From contig JARLHE010000051.1 of NCBI GenBank assembly GCA_031292385.1, forward strand, positions 1-64,000: DNA of 64,000 bases. Direction: 5' to 3'. This stretch comes from Oligoflexia bacterium. GTDB taxonomy: Bacteria; Bdellovibrionota; UBA1018. A program made the translations under genes and the position numbers. The first letter of the stretch is position 1; each line of letters opens with the position of its first letter. The notes under the pieces are model-generated. The model saw only the letters and a program-made list of their open reading frames with translations, was not told where the DNA came from and searched no databases. Positions 55,169 through 62,559 of this stretch are shown in pieces.

Positions 55169-56661
55169 TTTCTGCGATCTGCCTTTCGGTCGGCGGCGAA
55201 GCGATTGCCTGCGGATGCGACATCGGTCGGATAACAGCCATCCAGACAAGCGGTGCAGGGATTCTCCCCCTTCATGCGCGAGCTCGGATGCGCCACCCGA
55301 CGGGCGGCGGCGATCGATTCTTTCAAGCCTTCGACGTTTTGATAAACCACTTCATCCGCTCCAAGCGCGTCCCGCACTTCGCCCTCTGTGCGGCCGGAGG
55401 CGATCAACTCGCTCTCTTCCGGAAAATCGATCCCATAGTAACAGGGGTGCTGAATCGGCGGACAGGTTGAAACGAAAAACACTTTCGAGGCGCCGGCGTT
55501 GCGAACGAGCTCGATGATTTTCTTCGAAGTCGTGCCGCGCACGATCGAGTCGTCGACGAGGATCACCCGCTTGCCCTCGATCTCGGAGCGAACGGGAGAG
55601 AGTTTCAAATTCACGGCCTTCTGCCGCTTTTCCTGCGAGTCGAGAATGAAAGTCCGCTTGATGTAGCGGTTCTTGATCAAAACCTCGCGATACGGAATAC
55701 CCAGTTCTTCGGCCAAGGCGATCGCCGCGATCCGGGACGTTTCGGGAACGGGCACGATGATGTCGGCCTCGATCTTTTTCTCTTCGATTTGCTTTTTCAG
55801 CAGTTTGCCGAGCGAGCGGCCCAGCTGGATGCGCGTTCCGTAAACCGGCGTCTCATCGATCTCGGATTCGGGCGAGGCGAAATAAACCCACTCGAACATG
55901 CAGTGCCGGGGCGGGCGGGCATCCAGCACGCGCGTTTGCACGCGGCCGTCTTGGTCGATGAAAATCACTTCGCCCGGCGCGATATCGCGAACGATTTCGT
56001 AACCGAGGAAATTCAAGGCGACGCTCTCGGAGGCCAGGCAATGCGCGATTTTACCCGAAGGCTCGGTGCGCTTGCCCCAGACCAGGGGGCGAATCCCGTA
56101 CGGATCTCGAAAGGCAACCAGACCCTGATCGGCGATCACGGTAATAATGCTGTAGCTACCGTTGACGCGTTTGAAGATATCGGAAACCGCCGAACAGACG
56201 GTTTCAAAAAATTGCTCGCGAACTTCCTCGCCAGTGGCTTTTGCCATGCCCTCGGCAAATAAATTGAGAACCACTTCGGTATCCGAATGAGTCAGCAGAT
56301 GGCGGCGGGCGCGTATTTTCAGATCTTGGGCAAGCTCACTGACGTTGACGATATTGCCGTTGTGAACCATGCCGATGCCGTAGGGATAGCTGATGACGAA
56401 CGGCTGAACATCGATCAGGTCGCCTTTGCCGATCGTACTATAACGCGCATGGCCGAGCGCTATGGAACCAGCCAGCGATTGCATATTGTCGCGCGTGAAA
56501 ACCGACTCGACCAGCCCGAGGTTTTTAACCCGATGAAACCCATCGGAATCGTAGCTTAAAATCCCCGCAGCATCCTGACCTCGGTGCTGGAGGGTGGTGA
56601 GACCTAGAAAAGCTTCGCGCGCAGCATCCGAGGAGCCAACCAATCCGACGATTCCACACAT
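55165..56661 (-). CDS. purF: PurF, amidophosphoribosyltransferase
   Basis: First committed step of purine synthesis (PRPP + glutamine to phosphoribosylamine). The 498-residue protein starts Met-Cys-Gly-Ile-Val-Gly; Cys2 becomes the N-terminal nucleophile, so the start codon is certain. 'LQHRGQDAAGI' belongs to the glutaminase domain and 'VILVDDSIVRGTTSKKI' is the PRPP loop. Four Cys in the C-terminal half may bind an iron-sulfur cluster as in the Bacillus enzyme, and there is a short basic tail. No ribosome-binding site precedes the ATG. It is first of a ten-gene operon running to addA. Confidence 0.97.
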   Translation of the reverse strand: MCGIVGLVGSSDAAREAFLGLTTLQHRGQDAAGILSYDSDGFHRVKNLGLVESVFTRDNMQSLAGSIALGHARYSTIGKGDLIDVQPFVISYPYGIGMVHNGNIVNVSELAQDLKIRARRHLLTHSDTEVVLNLFAEGMAKATGEEVREQFFETVCSAVSDIFKRVNGSYSIITVIADQGLVAFRDPYGIRPLVWGKRTEPSGKIAHCLASESVALNFLGYEIVRDIAPGEVIFIDQDGRVQTRVLDARPPRHCMFEWVYFASPESEIDETPVYGTRIQLGRSLGKLLKKQIEEKKIEADIIVPVPETSRIAAIALAEELGIPYREVLIKNRYIKRTFILDSQEKRQKAVNLKLSPVRSEIEGKRVILVDDSIVRGTTSKKIIELVRNAGASKVFFVSTCPPIQHPCYYGIDFPEESELIASGRTEGEVRDALGADEVVYQNVEGLKESIAAARRVAHPSSRMKGENPCTACLDGCYPTDVASAGNRFAADRKADRRK

Positions 56662-56671
56662 AGATGCAGAG

Positions 56672-56712
56672 GGTATAGCACAGCGAAGCGAACACGCGGG
56701 GTCGAATTCGAC
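56672..56712 (-). promoter_or_regulatory. Possible extended -10 promoter of purF with an upstream palindrome
   Basis: On the minus strand TGC-TATACC (56680-56672) ends 10 nt before the purF ATG, so the mRNA would start at or within a few nt of the ATG. No good -35 is present. GTCGAATTCGAC, a perfect 12-nt palindrome, lies at 56701-56712, where an activator or repressor could sit. Confidence 0.4.
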
Positions 56713-56815
56713 AAAAAAATGCTCCCGCTGAACCGCACTCCACCGGCCACCCGAGCATGGCCGTCAGTTTTTTGCCAGTAGCTTGAAACTGCCCAGCCGA
56801 CTCGTTACACTGAAC

Positions 56816-56864
56816 AAAAGGTACAAAAGGTACGGCCTACCTTTTTGGTAGGGCCTACCTTTTT
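56816..56864. repeat. AAAAGGTA hairpin repeat, inverted copy with extra half-unit
   Basis: A direct doublet AAAAGGTAC-AAAAGGTAC starts at 56816. The hairpin is AAAAGGTA 56825-56832, CGGCC, TACCTTTT 56838-56845. A second palindrome GGTAGGGCCTACC (56847-56859) follows and ends in T5. It is the reverse complement of the copies at 27473 and 57173. A smaller palindrome, CACCCT-CCT-AGGGTG, lies downstream at 56889-56903. Confidence 0.75.
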
Positions 56865-56942
56865 AACAGCGGCCACCCGTTCCGCTCCCACCCTCCTAGG
56901 GTGAAAAATAAAATGGGGATATCCAGGGAGGTCATTTTCTGA

Positions 56943-57173
56943 ATGAGCGCTACGAACGGCGGAAGCCCCGTCACCGGTGTCATTGAAGAGGGTCTGGTCA
57001 TTATCGACTTTGGTAAGCACGAAGGCAAAAGCGTGGAAGAAATCGCGGAAATCGATCCCGGCTTCTATGAACGCCTCGCCACTGAGAAAGAAAACGGCGT
57101 CTTCGCCATCCGGCGCCACAAAGACAAGACTTTCCGCCTCTACATCAACCCGCTCTCAGGCATTGACCATTAA
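56943..57173 (+). CDS. Small protein resembling the exonuclease X C-terminal/DUF3820 fold
   Basis: A 76-residue protein. 'IIDFGKHEGKSVEEIAEIDP' followed by 'GFYERLATEKENG' matches the 'i.fGKykGksl.ei...DpsYl.Wl' pattern of the short domain found at the C-terminus of exonuclease X-type proteins and as stand-alone DUF3820 proteins. Function of the stand-alone form is unknown. ATG 56943 has GGGAGG 11 nt upstream. Its stop codon overlaps that of convergent dapF in a TTAA, at the edge of a hairpin repeat. Confidence 0.75.
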   Translation: MSATNGGSPVTGVIEEGLVIIDFGKHEGKSVEEIAEIDPGFYERLATEKENGVFAIRRHKDKTFRLYINPLSGIDH

Positions 57174-58066
57174 AAAGGTAGGCCGTACCTTTTGGTTGAG
57201 ACGCGCGTCATTTCGCCGCTGAACACCTCGCGGGCCGGCCCCTCCATAAAAACGGATGCTGGTTCGCCAGCTTTCGGACTCCAAATGATCTGAAGCTCAC
57301 CCCCGGGAAGTACCACGCGAACAGGGGCATCACCTGGCGCCACTCTGCCGGTCGCAAGCGCGGCCACCGCTGACGCACATGCTCCGCTCCCGCAAGCAAG
57401 AGTCAGCCCGGTTCCGCGCTCCCAAACCCGTACCTTCAAAGTGCGATTCGGCAGGACCTGCACGAACTCGACATTCGTCCGCTCAGGAAACCGTGGGTGC
57501 CGCTCCACCACGGGGCCTACGGCTTCCGCCCCTAGACCCGGAAGCTCCGAAAGCGGTGTCTCGAGATCATCGGAAAAGAAAACCGCGTGGGGATTTCCCA
57601 TATTTACTTCGAAAAAACGGGCGCGCGCCCCCAAAAGCGCGATCTCTTCCCCGCCGGTATAGAGGCCAGCGCCGAGCCAAGGAGGCCCCATATCAACGCG
57701 GATGGATCGGCCGTCATCGATCATCTCGATCACCTTGGTGCCGGCGAGAGTTTCAAACTGATAGCGCGTCTTCGGTGCGGGTGACCGACGATGAAAATAA
57801 AGCGCGAACGCCCGGATGCCGTTGCCGCACATTTCGGCGACCGATCCATCCGGATTGAGAATTTCCATTCGGGCGTCGTTGCGCGGATCCAAGGGCGGTT
57901 TCAGCCAAAGAAGCTGATCGCCCCCCACCCCGAAGCGGCGATCCAGCATGCGGCGCGCAAGCTCGGGCGTAACCCCCGGCACGCGCGGCTTCAGGAAAAA
58001 ATCGTCGATCAAAACGAAATCGTTGCCGATGCCTTCGAGCTTAGTGAACGGAAAAGAAGCGCTCAT
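57170..58066 (-). CDS. dapF: DapF, diaminopimelate epimerase
   Basis: Converts LL- to meso-diaminopimelate for lysine and peptidoglycan synthesis. The 298-residue protein has the two catalytic cysteines Cys80 ('AEMCGNGIRAF') and Cys225 ('LACGSGACAS'), plus 'FTKLEGIGNDFVLID' and 'NMGNPHAVFF'. The last ~13 codons ('TRVSTKRYGLPF' and stop) are encoded by the AAAAGGTA repeat and its flank rather than by family-conserved sequence, so the native C-terminus was probably altered when the repeat arrived. It ends head-to-head with the 76-residue gene. Confidence 0.96.
   Translation of the reverse strand: MSASFPFTKLEGIGNDFVLIDDFFLKPRVPGVTPELARRMLDRRFGVGGDQLLWLKPPLDPRNDARMEILNPDGSVAEMCGNGIRAFALYFHRRSPAPKTRYQFETLAGTKVIEMIDDGRSIRVDMGPPWLGAGLYTGGEEIALLGARARFFEVNMGNPHAVFFSDDLETPLSELPGLGAEAVGPVVERHPRFPERTNVEFVQVLPNRTLKVRVWERGTGLTLACGSGACASAVAALATGRVAPGDAPVRVVLPGGELQIIWSPKAGEPASVFMEGPAREVFSGEMTRVSTKRYGLPF
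57173..57193. terminator. AAAAGGTA hairpin repeat between convergent genes
   Basis: AAAAGGTA (57173-57180), loop GGCCG, TACCTTTT (57186-57193). It follows the 76-residue gene directly and lies inside the last codons of dapF. The flank GGTTGAG..ACGCG(C)GTCA is shared with the copy at 27473. It can serve as an intrinsic terminator in the plus direction. Confidence 0.65.
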
Positions 58067-58108
58067 GAATATGGATGTACCATCCCCTGCGCCCGGGAAA
58101 AATCGATT

Positions 58109-60679
58109 TTACTGAGCAGAATCACCTGAAGAGGAATCGCCGTATTGGTTATTATATTGCTGCATATGGTTCTTGAAGCTCGTCACCAAGGATCCACAAT
58201 TCATGGTGCCCGAGTTGGCCATACCCTGCCCAAGGCCGGCCCCCGAACTGGCAACCGACTGATTGTACTGGGCCACCAATTGACAGCATTGATCGCCGCC
58301 GCCGCCGCCGCCGCCGCTCGAATCACAACCCGTGGCTATCTTTTGAACTCCTAAACCATTCGACAGCCGACTCCCGCAAGCGGCCTGAACCGTCGACAAG
58401 TTACCGCTCCCACTGCAATTGAGTTGAATTCCTGAATCGAGCCCCGAGCTCGAAAACGAATTGTTGGCGTTCGGGTTATTGGCCTGTTGCTGCAGGTAAT
58501 TATTGAGCGAGGAAAAATCGCTCGACAGGACCGAGTCCGAGCAAAGCGACATATCCTGGGTAACGCAATTGTTGATATTACCTGCCTGGCTCCCTAAAGA
58601 GCTCAGCATGTTTTGCTGGTTCATATCCTGGCATTGCGCCTGCTCGGCCTGAATTCCCTGAAGATAGCTCGCAATCTGCCCGCTGTTACTCTGCTCCTGT
58701 TGCTCAGAATTCGCAATCGAACCCAGCCCGGAAGTGAAATCATTCCCGCTCAGCTGCAGTAGCGGCGGCGTCAGCGCGCCGCCCACGGTCGCGAGCAGGT
58801 CCGATGGCATTTGATAAAGCCCGTCCGAATCCTTCGTCAGCGGCGTCGAAGAATAAGTTTGCATATTGATCGGCGCCACGCCCAAGCCCGCGAGCTTAGA
58901 GTTCAAATTCTGCATCATCGTCTGGATGTTCTGGCTCTGCGGCGACAGCGCATTCTCGATCGTATTCAGATAATTCTGGGTTTGGGCGTTGGCCTGCGTG
59001 ATGTAAGACTTCTTTTCGCTGCCCAAGCGGTTGATCTCGTTCGTGAGATTCTGGTTCACCGCCTCGTAAGCAGTCACGCAACCGTTGATGCCATTGCAGG
59101 TAAAGGAAATCGGCGATGAGCCAGCCATCGTATCGTTCGAAGGGATAGTGATCGTCATCTGCGAATTTGTGGTGTTGCCGGTCAGCAGGCCGCGCAAGAT
59201 CGCCTGCTCGCTGGTAATGCAGCTCATCTCGTTTTCGAGCGTCGCGCTCGTGCACTGAGCCGTGGCCTTCGGTGTCGATGTCAGCGTCAGCGCGGCTTGG
59301 GCCCCGGCTTCCGCGTTCACCATGTCCTGAAGCTCCTGATCGACCGTGGCCTTTGCCGCGGCCTCGCTCGTTTTGATCGCCTGCGCCTGATTGTAAAGCG
59401 CGCTGCCCGGGGTGGTCTCCTCGACGTTCACCGCATTGACTTCGGAATTATAGCAATTGCGGAACTGCGACATGATGAAATCATGCACGTTCAAACGGCT
59501 CGTATTGAAAGACATCAGCTGCGAGCCGAAAAGGGTTTCGATATCGTTCGGGCTCGAAATGATATCGGTCGACTCTTGGGGGGCGACCAACGAGTTGGGA
59601 TCCGACTGGGTCGCCGACATGGCGGTGACCTGCCCTTGGAAAGTGGCCGTATCGGAGAGAATCGAACTCAAAACCGCCTGAAGCCCCTGCTGCGCCGCTT
59701 GAGAGGCGGCCTGCGAAGTGGAGGTATTGCTGATGGTACCGGTCGCAGTCAAAAACTGGTTTTGTCCCACCCGACAGAGCGCATAGGCCTGGGCGCTCAC
59801 CGGCGGACCATTCGGCGCGCACTGAAAGGCCGGATTCGGCGTGCTCGAAAAACATTGAGAGGTCAGTTGCATGGTCCGTTGATTCACGCTGGTCTGAAGC
59901 TGAAGGCGGGCTTGCTGGAAGCCCGTCACGGCGGCCTGTTGCTGCTGAATCGCGGTCGTCCATTGACTCAACTCCTGGGATAGCTGGGCCTGCACGCCCA
60001 AAAGCCCCGAACTCCCATTGCTACCCGCGGTGCCTAACCGGCTTTGCACCTGCTGCTGCTGCTGAGTGCGGTCGGTGACGACCGCGTCGATCGTCGCGAC
60101 GTCAGTTTCCTGCTTGGTGATATTGGTTTGCAAGTTCTGGGAAAGCGCCTGGATCTGCGATTGCAGACCATTGGCCTGGGTCTGCATGCATTGCATTTGC
60201 GATTGAAGCGCGCTGAATTCCTTCAGCTTGCAATTGATCGTCGATTGGACCTGCTGGCCCTGATTGATCATATTGGTGAAATAGCTCGGGTTATTTCGAG
60301 CCATCGTACAGGCTTCGCCGTTGTCGTTATTCTGAGGCACCTGATCGCTGCCGCTGCAAGAACCGGAACCCAGGAGGCCCGAAGCGGCGCCGGCGATCGA
60401 GCTCGGCAACGAGGAACTCGAAGTCGTGCTGACAATCGAGCCCAAACCAGAGGCGGCGGAGCTGACGCACGAGCCGAAAACATTGGCGATGTTCGCCAGT
60501 CCTTGGGCGGAAAACTGAACGGAATTCGTATTGAATTGGGGAATCGAAGTCGTGCCCGCGGTGGACGTTCCCGTCGTCTGGGCGAAGGCGCTTTGCCAGC
60601 CCGAATCCAGCACCGCAACTAAACCAAGCGGTACCGCAACATATGCCGCAACCTGACGGATGCGCTTCATGGACACCAT
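58109..60679 (-). CDS. Large exported Gln/Ser/Asn-rich, cysteine-rich protein of unknown function
   Basis: About 856 residues from ATG 60679, which has GGGGG 5 nt upstream. A signal peptide ('YVAVPLGLVAVLDSGWQSAFA') precedes a low-complexity Ser/Thr/Gly region. Long Gln/Asn-rich helical stretches follow that could form coiled coils ('MQTQANGLQSQIQALSQNLQ'). Over twenty cysteines are spread along the mature protein, including a Cys-Cys pair after a Gly run near the C-terminus, suggesting many disulfides. I do not recognise any domain. It is upstream of dapF on the same strand with a 42-nt gap. Confidence 0.85.
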   Translation of the reverse strand: MVSMKRIRQVAAYVAVPLGLVAVLDSGWQSAFAQTTGTSTAGTTSIPQFNTNSVQFSAQGLANIANVFGSCVSSAASGLGSIVSTTSSSSLPSSIAGAASGLLGSGSCSGSDQVPQNNDNGEACTMARNNPSYFTNMINQGQQVQSTINCKLKEFSALQSQMQCMQTQANGLQSQIQALSQNLQTNITKQETDVATIDAVVTDRTQQQQQVQSRLGTAGSNGSSGLLGVQAQLSQELSQWTTAIQQQQAAVTGFQQARLQLQTSVNQRTMQLTSQCFSSTPNPAFQCAPNGPPVSAQAYALCRVGQNQFLTATGTISNTSTSQAASQAAQQGLQAVLSSILSDTATFQGQVTAMSATQSDPNSLVAPQESTDIISSPNDIETLFGSQLMSFNTSRLNVHDFIMSQFRNCYNSEVNAVNVEETTPGSALYNQAQAIKTSEAAAKATVDQELQDMVNAEAGAQAALTLTSTPKATAQCTSATLENEMSCITSEQAILRGLLTGNTTNSQMTITIPSNDTMAGSSPISFTCNGINGCVTAYEAVNQNLTNEINRLGSEKKSYITQANAQTQNYLNTIENALSPQSQNIQTMMQNLNSKLAGLGVAPINMQTYSSTPLTKDSDGLYQMPSDLLATVGGALTPPLLQLSGNDFTSGLGSIANSEQQEQSNSGQIASYLQGIQAEQAQCQDMNQQNMLSSLGSQAGNINNCVTQDMSLCSDSVLSSDFSSLNNYLQQQANNPNANNSFSSSGLDSGIQLNCSGSGNLSTVQAACGSRLSNGLGVQKIATGCDSSGGGGGGGDQCCQLVAQYNQSVASSGAGLGQGMANSGTMNCGSLVTSFKNHMQQYNNQYGDSSSGDSAQ

Positions 60680-60804
60680 GGTTCCCCCAAAAAACACAAA
60701 ACAATTTACTTATTTATAGTTTACTAGTGGAAAATGGCTTTGCCTAGACTTTATCGCACTGCGCGGTAATTACCGGATTTAACGTCAAAATACCATCACC
60801 CGCA

Positions 60805-61101
60805 TCACACATGTGTCGTGGAGGACCCGGACGGGGCCGTATCGAGCGCTCGCGCGAGTTTTGCGACAGCGATCCGGCGCTGAACGATCCAGCGGCTGGA
60901 CTCGACTTCTTTGATGACCGATGTCGCTTCAAGCAGTGCGAGCAGGGCCGCATCCACGCGAGAGGGCCAGTGATGAGCGAAGCCGCTGAGGGTGGCGTGA
61001 GCCACGACCTGAGGCCGGTCGATCGCGGGCCGCGCGCCCACTTGGGCCAGCGCGTGAAACTCGCCTAGGGTCCGCATCGCGTTTTCGAGTTCGGTTGCCA
61101 T
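60805..61101 (-). CDS. Possible small protein, divergent from the nucleotidyltransferase-like gene
   Basis: A 98-residue frame with helical character and basic C-terminal half; not recognised. Its ATG lies 24 nt from the divergent start of the nucleotidyltransferase-like gene, with a short palindrome between them. Ribosome-site support is weak (AGG directly before the ATG), so it may not be a gene. Confidence 0.45.
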   Translation of the reverse strand: MATELENAMRTLGEFHALAQVGARPAIDRPQVVAHATLSGFAHHWPSRVDAALLALLEATSVIKEVESSRWIVQRRIAVAKLARALDTAPSGSSTTHV

Positions 61102-61109
61102 CCTAACTA

Positions 61110-61120
61110 TGATTTAATCA
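61110..61120. promoter_or_regulatory. Short palindrome in a divergent intergenic gap
   Basis: TGATT-T-AATCA lies between starts 61101 (minus) and 61126 (plus). It could be an operator for the XRE-type regulator encoded just downstream, but it is a single short site. Confidence 0.3.
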
Positions 61121-61125
61121 AAAAC

Positions 61126-61629
61126 ATGGGCCTTTCGTCAAAAGCACTCGATGAAATCATCGCTTACCTCTGCGACGAGATCGGGGGCGACTGGCTGCTG
61201 GCGGGCGGGGCGCTCGTCCGCCTGGAATTTGACGCTGAACGCGGCACCGAAGACGTCGACCTGGTCCGGGTGTCCCACCCCGAGCTTTCGGACGAAATGG
61301 CTAAACATACGTTATTTAAGTGGCTGATCGCGCGCGGGTCGGGGCCCGAGTGGGTGAATTCCGCCGTGGAGCCCTTTGTGCGGGAGGTCCCGAACTGGCA
61401 AAATGAGCTTGTTTTCGTTCGTGCCGGCCGCAAAGGCCGGATTCTCCGCCCCACCCTGACGCTCTTCGCCTATCTGAAGCTCCGGCGGGGAACGGACATC
61501 GATCTCTCCGATATCCGTGCGGCAGTCGCCAAGTGCCCGGAAGGTTTTGATGAGCGCAAGTTCCGCCTTTGGGCCGACCTAAAGACGCTTTCACGATTCG
61601 AGCAGCACCGCGCAGCACTTGGTCTTTGA
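61126..61629 (+). CDS. Nucleotidyltransferase-fold protein (DUF6036/AbiEii-like)
   Basis: A 167-residue protein. 'WLLAGGALVRLEFDAERGTE' followed by 'DVDLVRV' has the GG...R.T.DxD pattern of minimal nucleotidyltransferases such as AbiEii/MenA toxins and DUF6036 proteins. A later Lys and 'DIDLSDIRAAV' fit the family layout. Whether it acts as a toxin, a tRNA-modifying enzyme or something else is unknown. The downstream XRE gene overlaps its 3' region or follows closely, making a two-gene unit. Confidence 0.8.
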   Translation: MGLSSKALDEIIAYLCDEIGGDWLLAGGALVRLEFDAERGTEDVDLVRVSHPELSDEMAKHTLFKWLIARGSGPEWVNSAVEPFVREVPNWQNELVFVRAGRKGRILRPTLTLFAYLKLRRGTDIDLSDIRAAVAKCPEGFDERKFRLWADLKTLSRFEQHRAALGL

Positions 61630-61666
61630 CGAAATTCGCCCCAACCCGTCAATCGAGCTTGATGCA

Positions 61667-61996
61667 ATGCGCTCATCCGCATGGCAAATCAAGGCGATGC
61701 GATCAAGCAACGACGAGATTTTTTATCAAAGGCTAAGAACCTTGCGCGAGCGCCGCGGACTGAGCGTTCGGGCCGTGGCCGAGACCATCGGCGTGCCGAT
61801 GAGCACCTACCGCGAATGGGAAAACGGAAGAGCGGTCCAGGGAACCCGCTCGTACGCCCCCCTTGCCCAAGTCCTGCAAGTCTCGATTCACGAATTGCTC
61901 ACGGGCGAAGCGCCGCAAGAGCAGGCAAAACACATCGCGTATTTGAACGCCGCAATTCAGGAGCTGGAAAACCTGCGACGAGTACTTCTGTCTTAG
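61667..61996 (+). CDS. XRE-family helix-turn-helix regulator
   Basis: About 109 residues with an N-terminal HTH ('QRLRTLRERRGLSVRAVAET', 'IGVPMSTYREWENGRAVQG') and a short helical C-terminus ('YLNAAIQELENLRRVLL'). The start is uncertain: ATG 61667, ATG 61697, or TTG 61619 overlapping the previous gene. It follows the nucleotidyltransferase-like gene and may regulate that pair or act as its antidote. The stop codon is inside the left arm of the 67-bp inverted repeat. Confidence 0.85.
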   Translation: MRSSAWQIKAMRSSNDEIFYQRLRTLRERRGLSVRAVAETIGVPMSTYREWENGRAVQGTRSYAPLAQVLQVSIHELLTGEAPQEQAKHIAYLNAAIQELENLRRVLLS

Positions 61997-62060
61997 GCTC
62001 TGTCCGGTAAATAAACAACGACCGGCGCGAAGTTATTGTTTATTTACCGGACAGAGCCTA
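61994..62060. repeat. 67-bp perfect inverted repeat between convergent genes
   Basis: 25-nt arms at 61994-62018 and 62036-62060 are perfect complements, separated by 17 nt. The left arm begins with the XRE stop codon, and the right arm encodes the last residues of the minus-strand coiled-coil protein. It may serve as a bidirectional terminator or be a remnant of a small mobile element; the arm start TAGGCTCTGTCC somewhat recalls IS ends. Confidence 0.75.
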
Positions 62061-62431
62061 AATTTTTCTTTGACCGAGCGAACGAAAGCCTCGACATCGT
62101 CGACACGCCTCTCGACCCGCTCCTGCCGCTGGAAAAGGCCCGTCAGTCCCTCGAGCACCACCCGATTTTCCGCTCTTTGCTCCTCGGCAAGAATCAGTCC
62201 TCGGGTTACATCGGCGGAGAGCTTGTCAATTTTCGACTCAATCCTCTCGAAGCGCGAATCCACTGCTTCAAAGCGCGCATTCATTTCATGGAGCCGCGCG
62301 TTCACCTCATGAAAGCCGGCTTTCACATCGGACTTCAGCTCCGTCCGCACAAGATCGAGCATGCCTTGGGTCGAAGGCAAATCCCTATTTTTAAGCGTCA
62401 CTCGAAAAACGGACTTTCGATCACTCGCCAT
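62033..62431 (-). CDS. Coiled-coil protein of unknown function
   Basis: About 132 residues from ATG 62431, which has AGAGG 9 nt upstream. After a basic start, the heptad-rich region ('EVNARLHEMNARFEAVDSRF', 'ERIESKIDKLSADV', 'LFQRQERVERRVDDVEAFV') predicts a long coiled coil. Similar short coiled-coil proteins with 'TxGMLDxVRxELKS' starts are, from memory, common in Bdellovibrio-like genomes, without known function. Its last residues ('RLCPVNKQ') are encoded by the inverted repeat, showing that the repeat overlaps the coding end. Confidence 0.8.
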   Translation of the reverse strand: MASDRKSVFRVTLKNRDLPSTQGMLDLVRTELKSDVKAGFHEVNARLHEMNARFEAVDSRFERIESKIDKLSADVTRGLILAEEQRAENRVVLEGLTGLFQRQERVERRVDDVEAFVRSVKEKFRLCPVNKQ

Positions 62432-62559
62432 CGCACTCATCCTCTGGAAAAACCCCGCCCGCCCGCACACGAGACCAGCAAGCAAAAACCAAGCTCGAAA
62501 AGAGCACCTGTCCCTACGCAATACGAATAGAGACCGGACTCGAAGGCCGAAAAACGAAC

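Noticed and set aside
56805..57119. A 104-codon minus-strand frame over the hairpin repeat region
   Set aside because: It is antisense to the 76-residue gene and runs through the repeat ('KVGPTKKVGRTF'), so it is a by-product of the repeated sequence.
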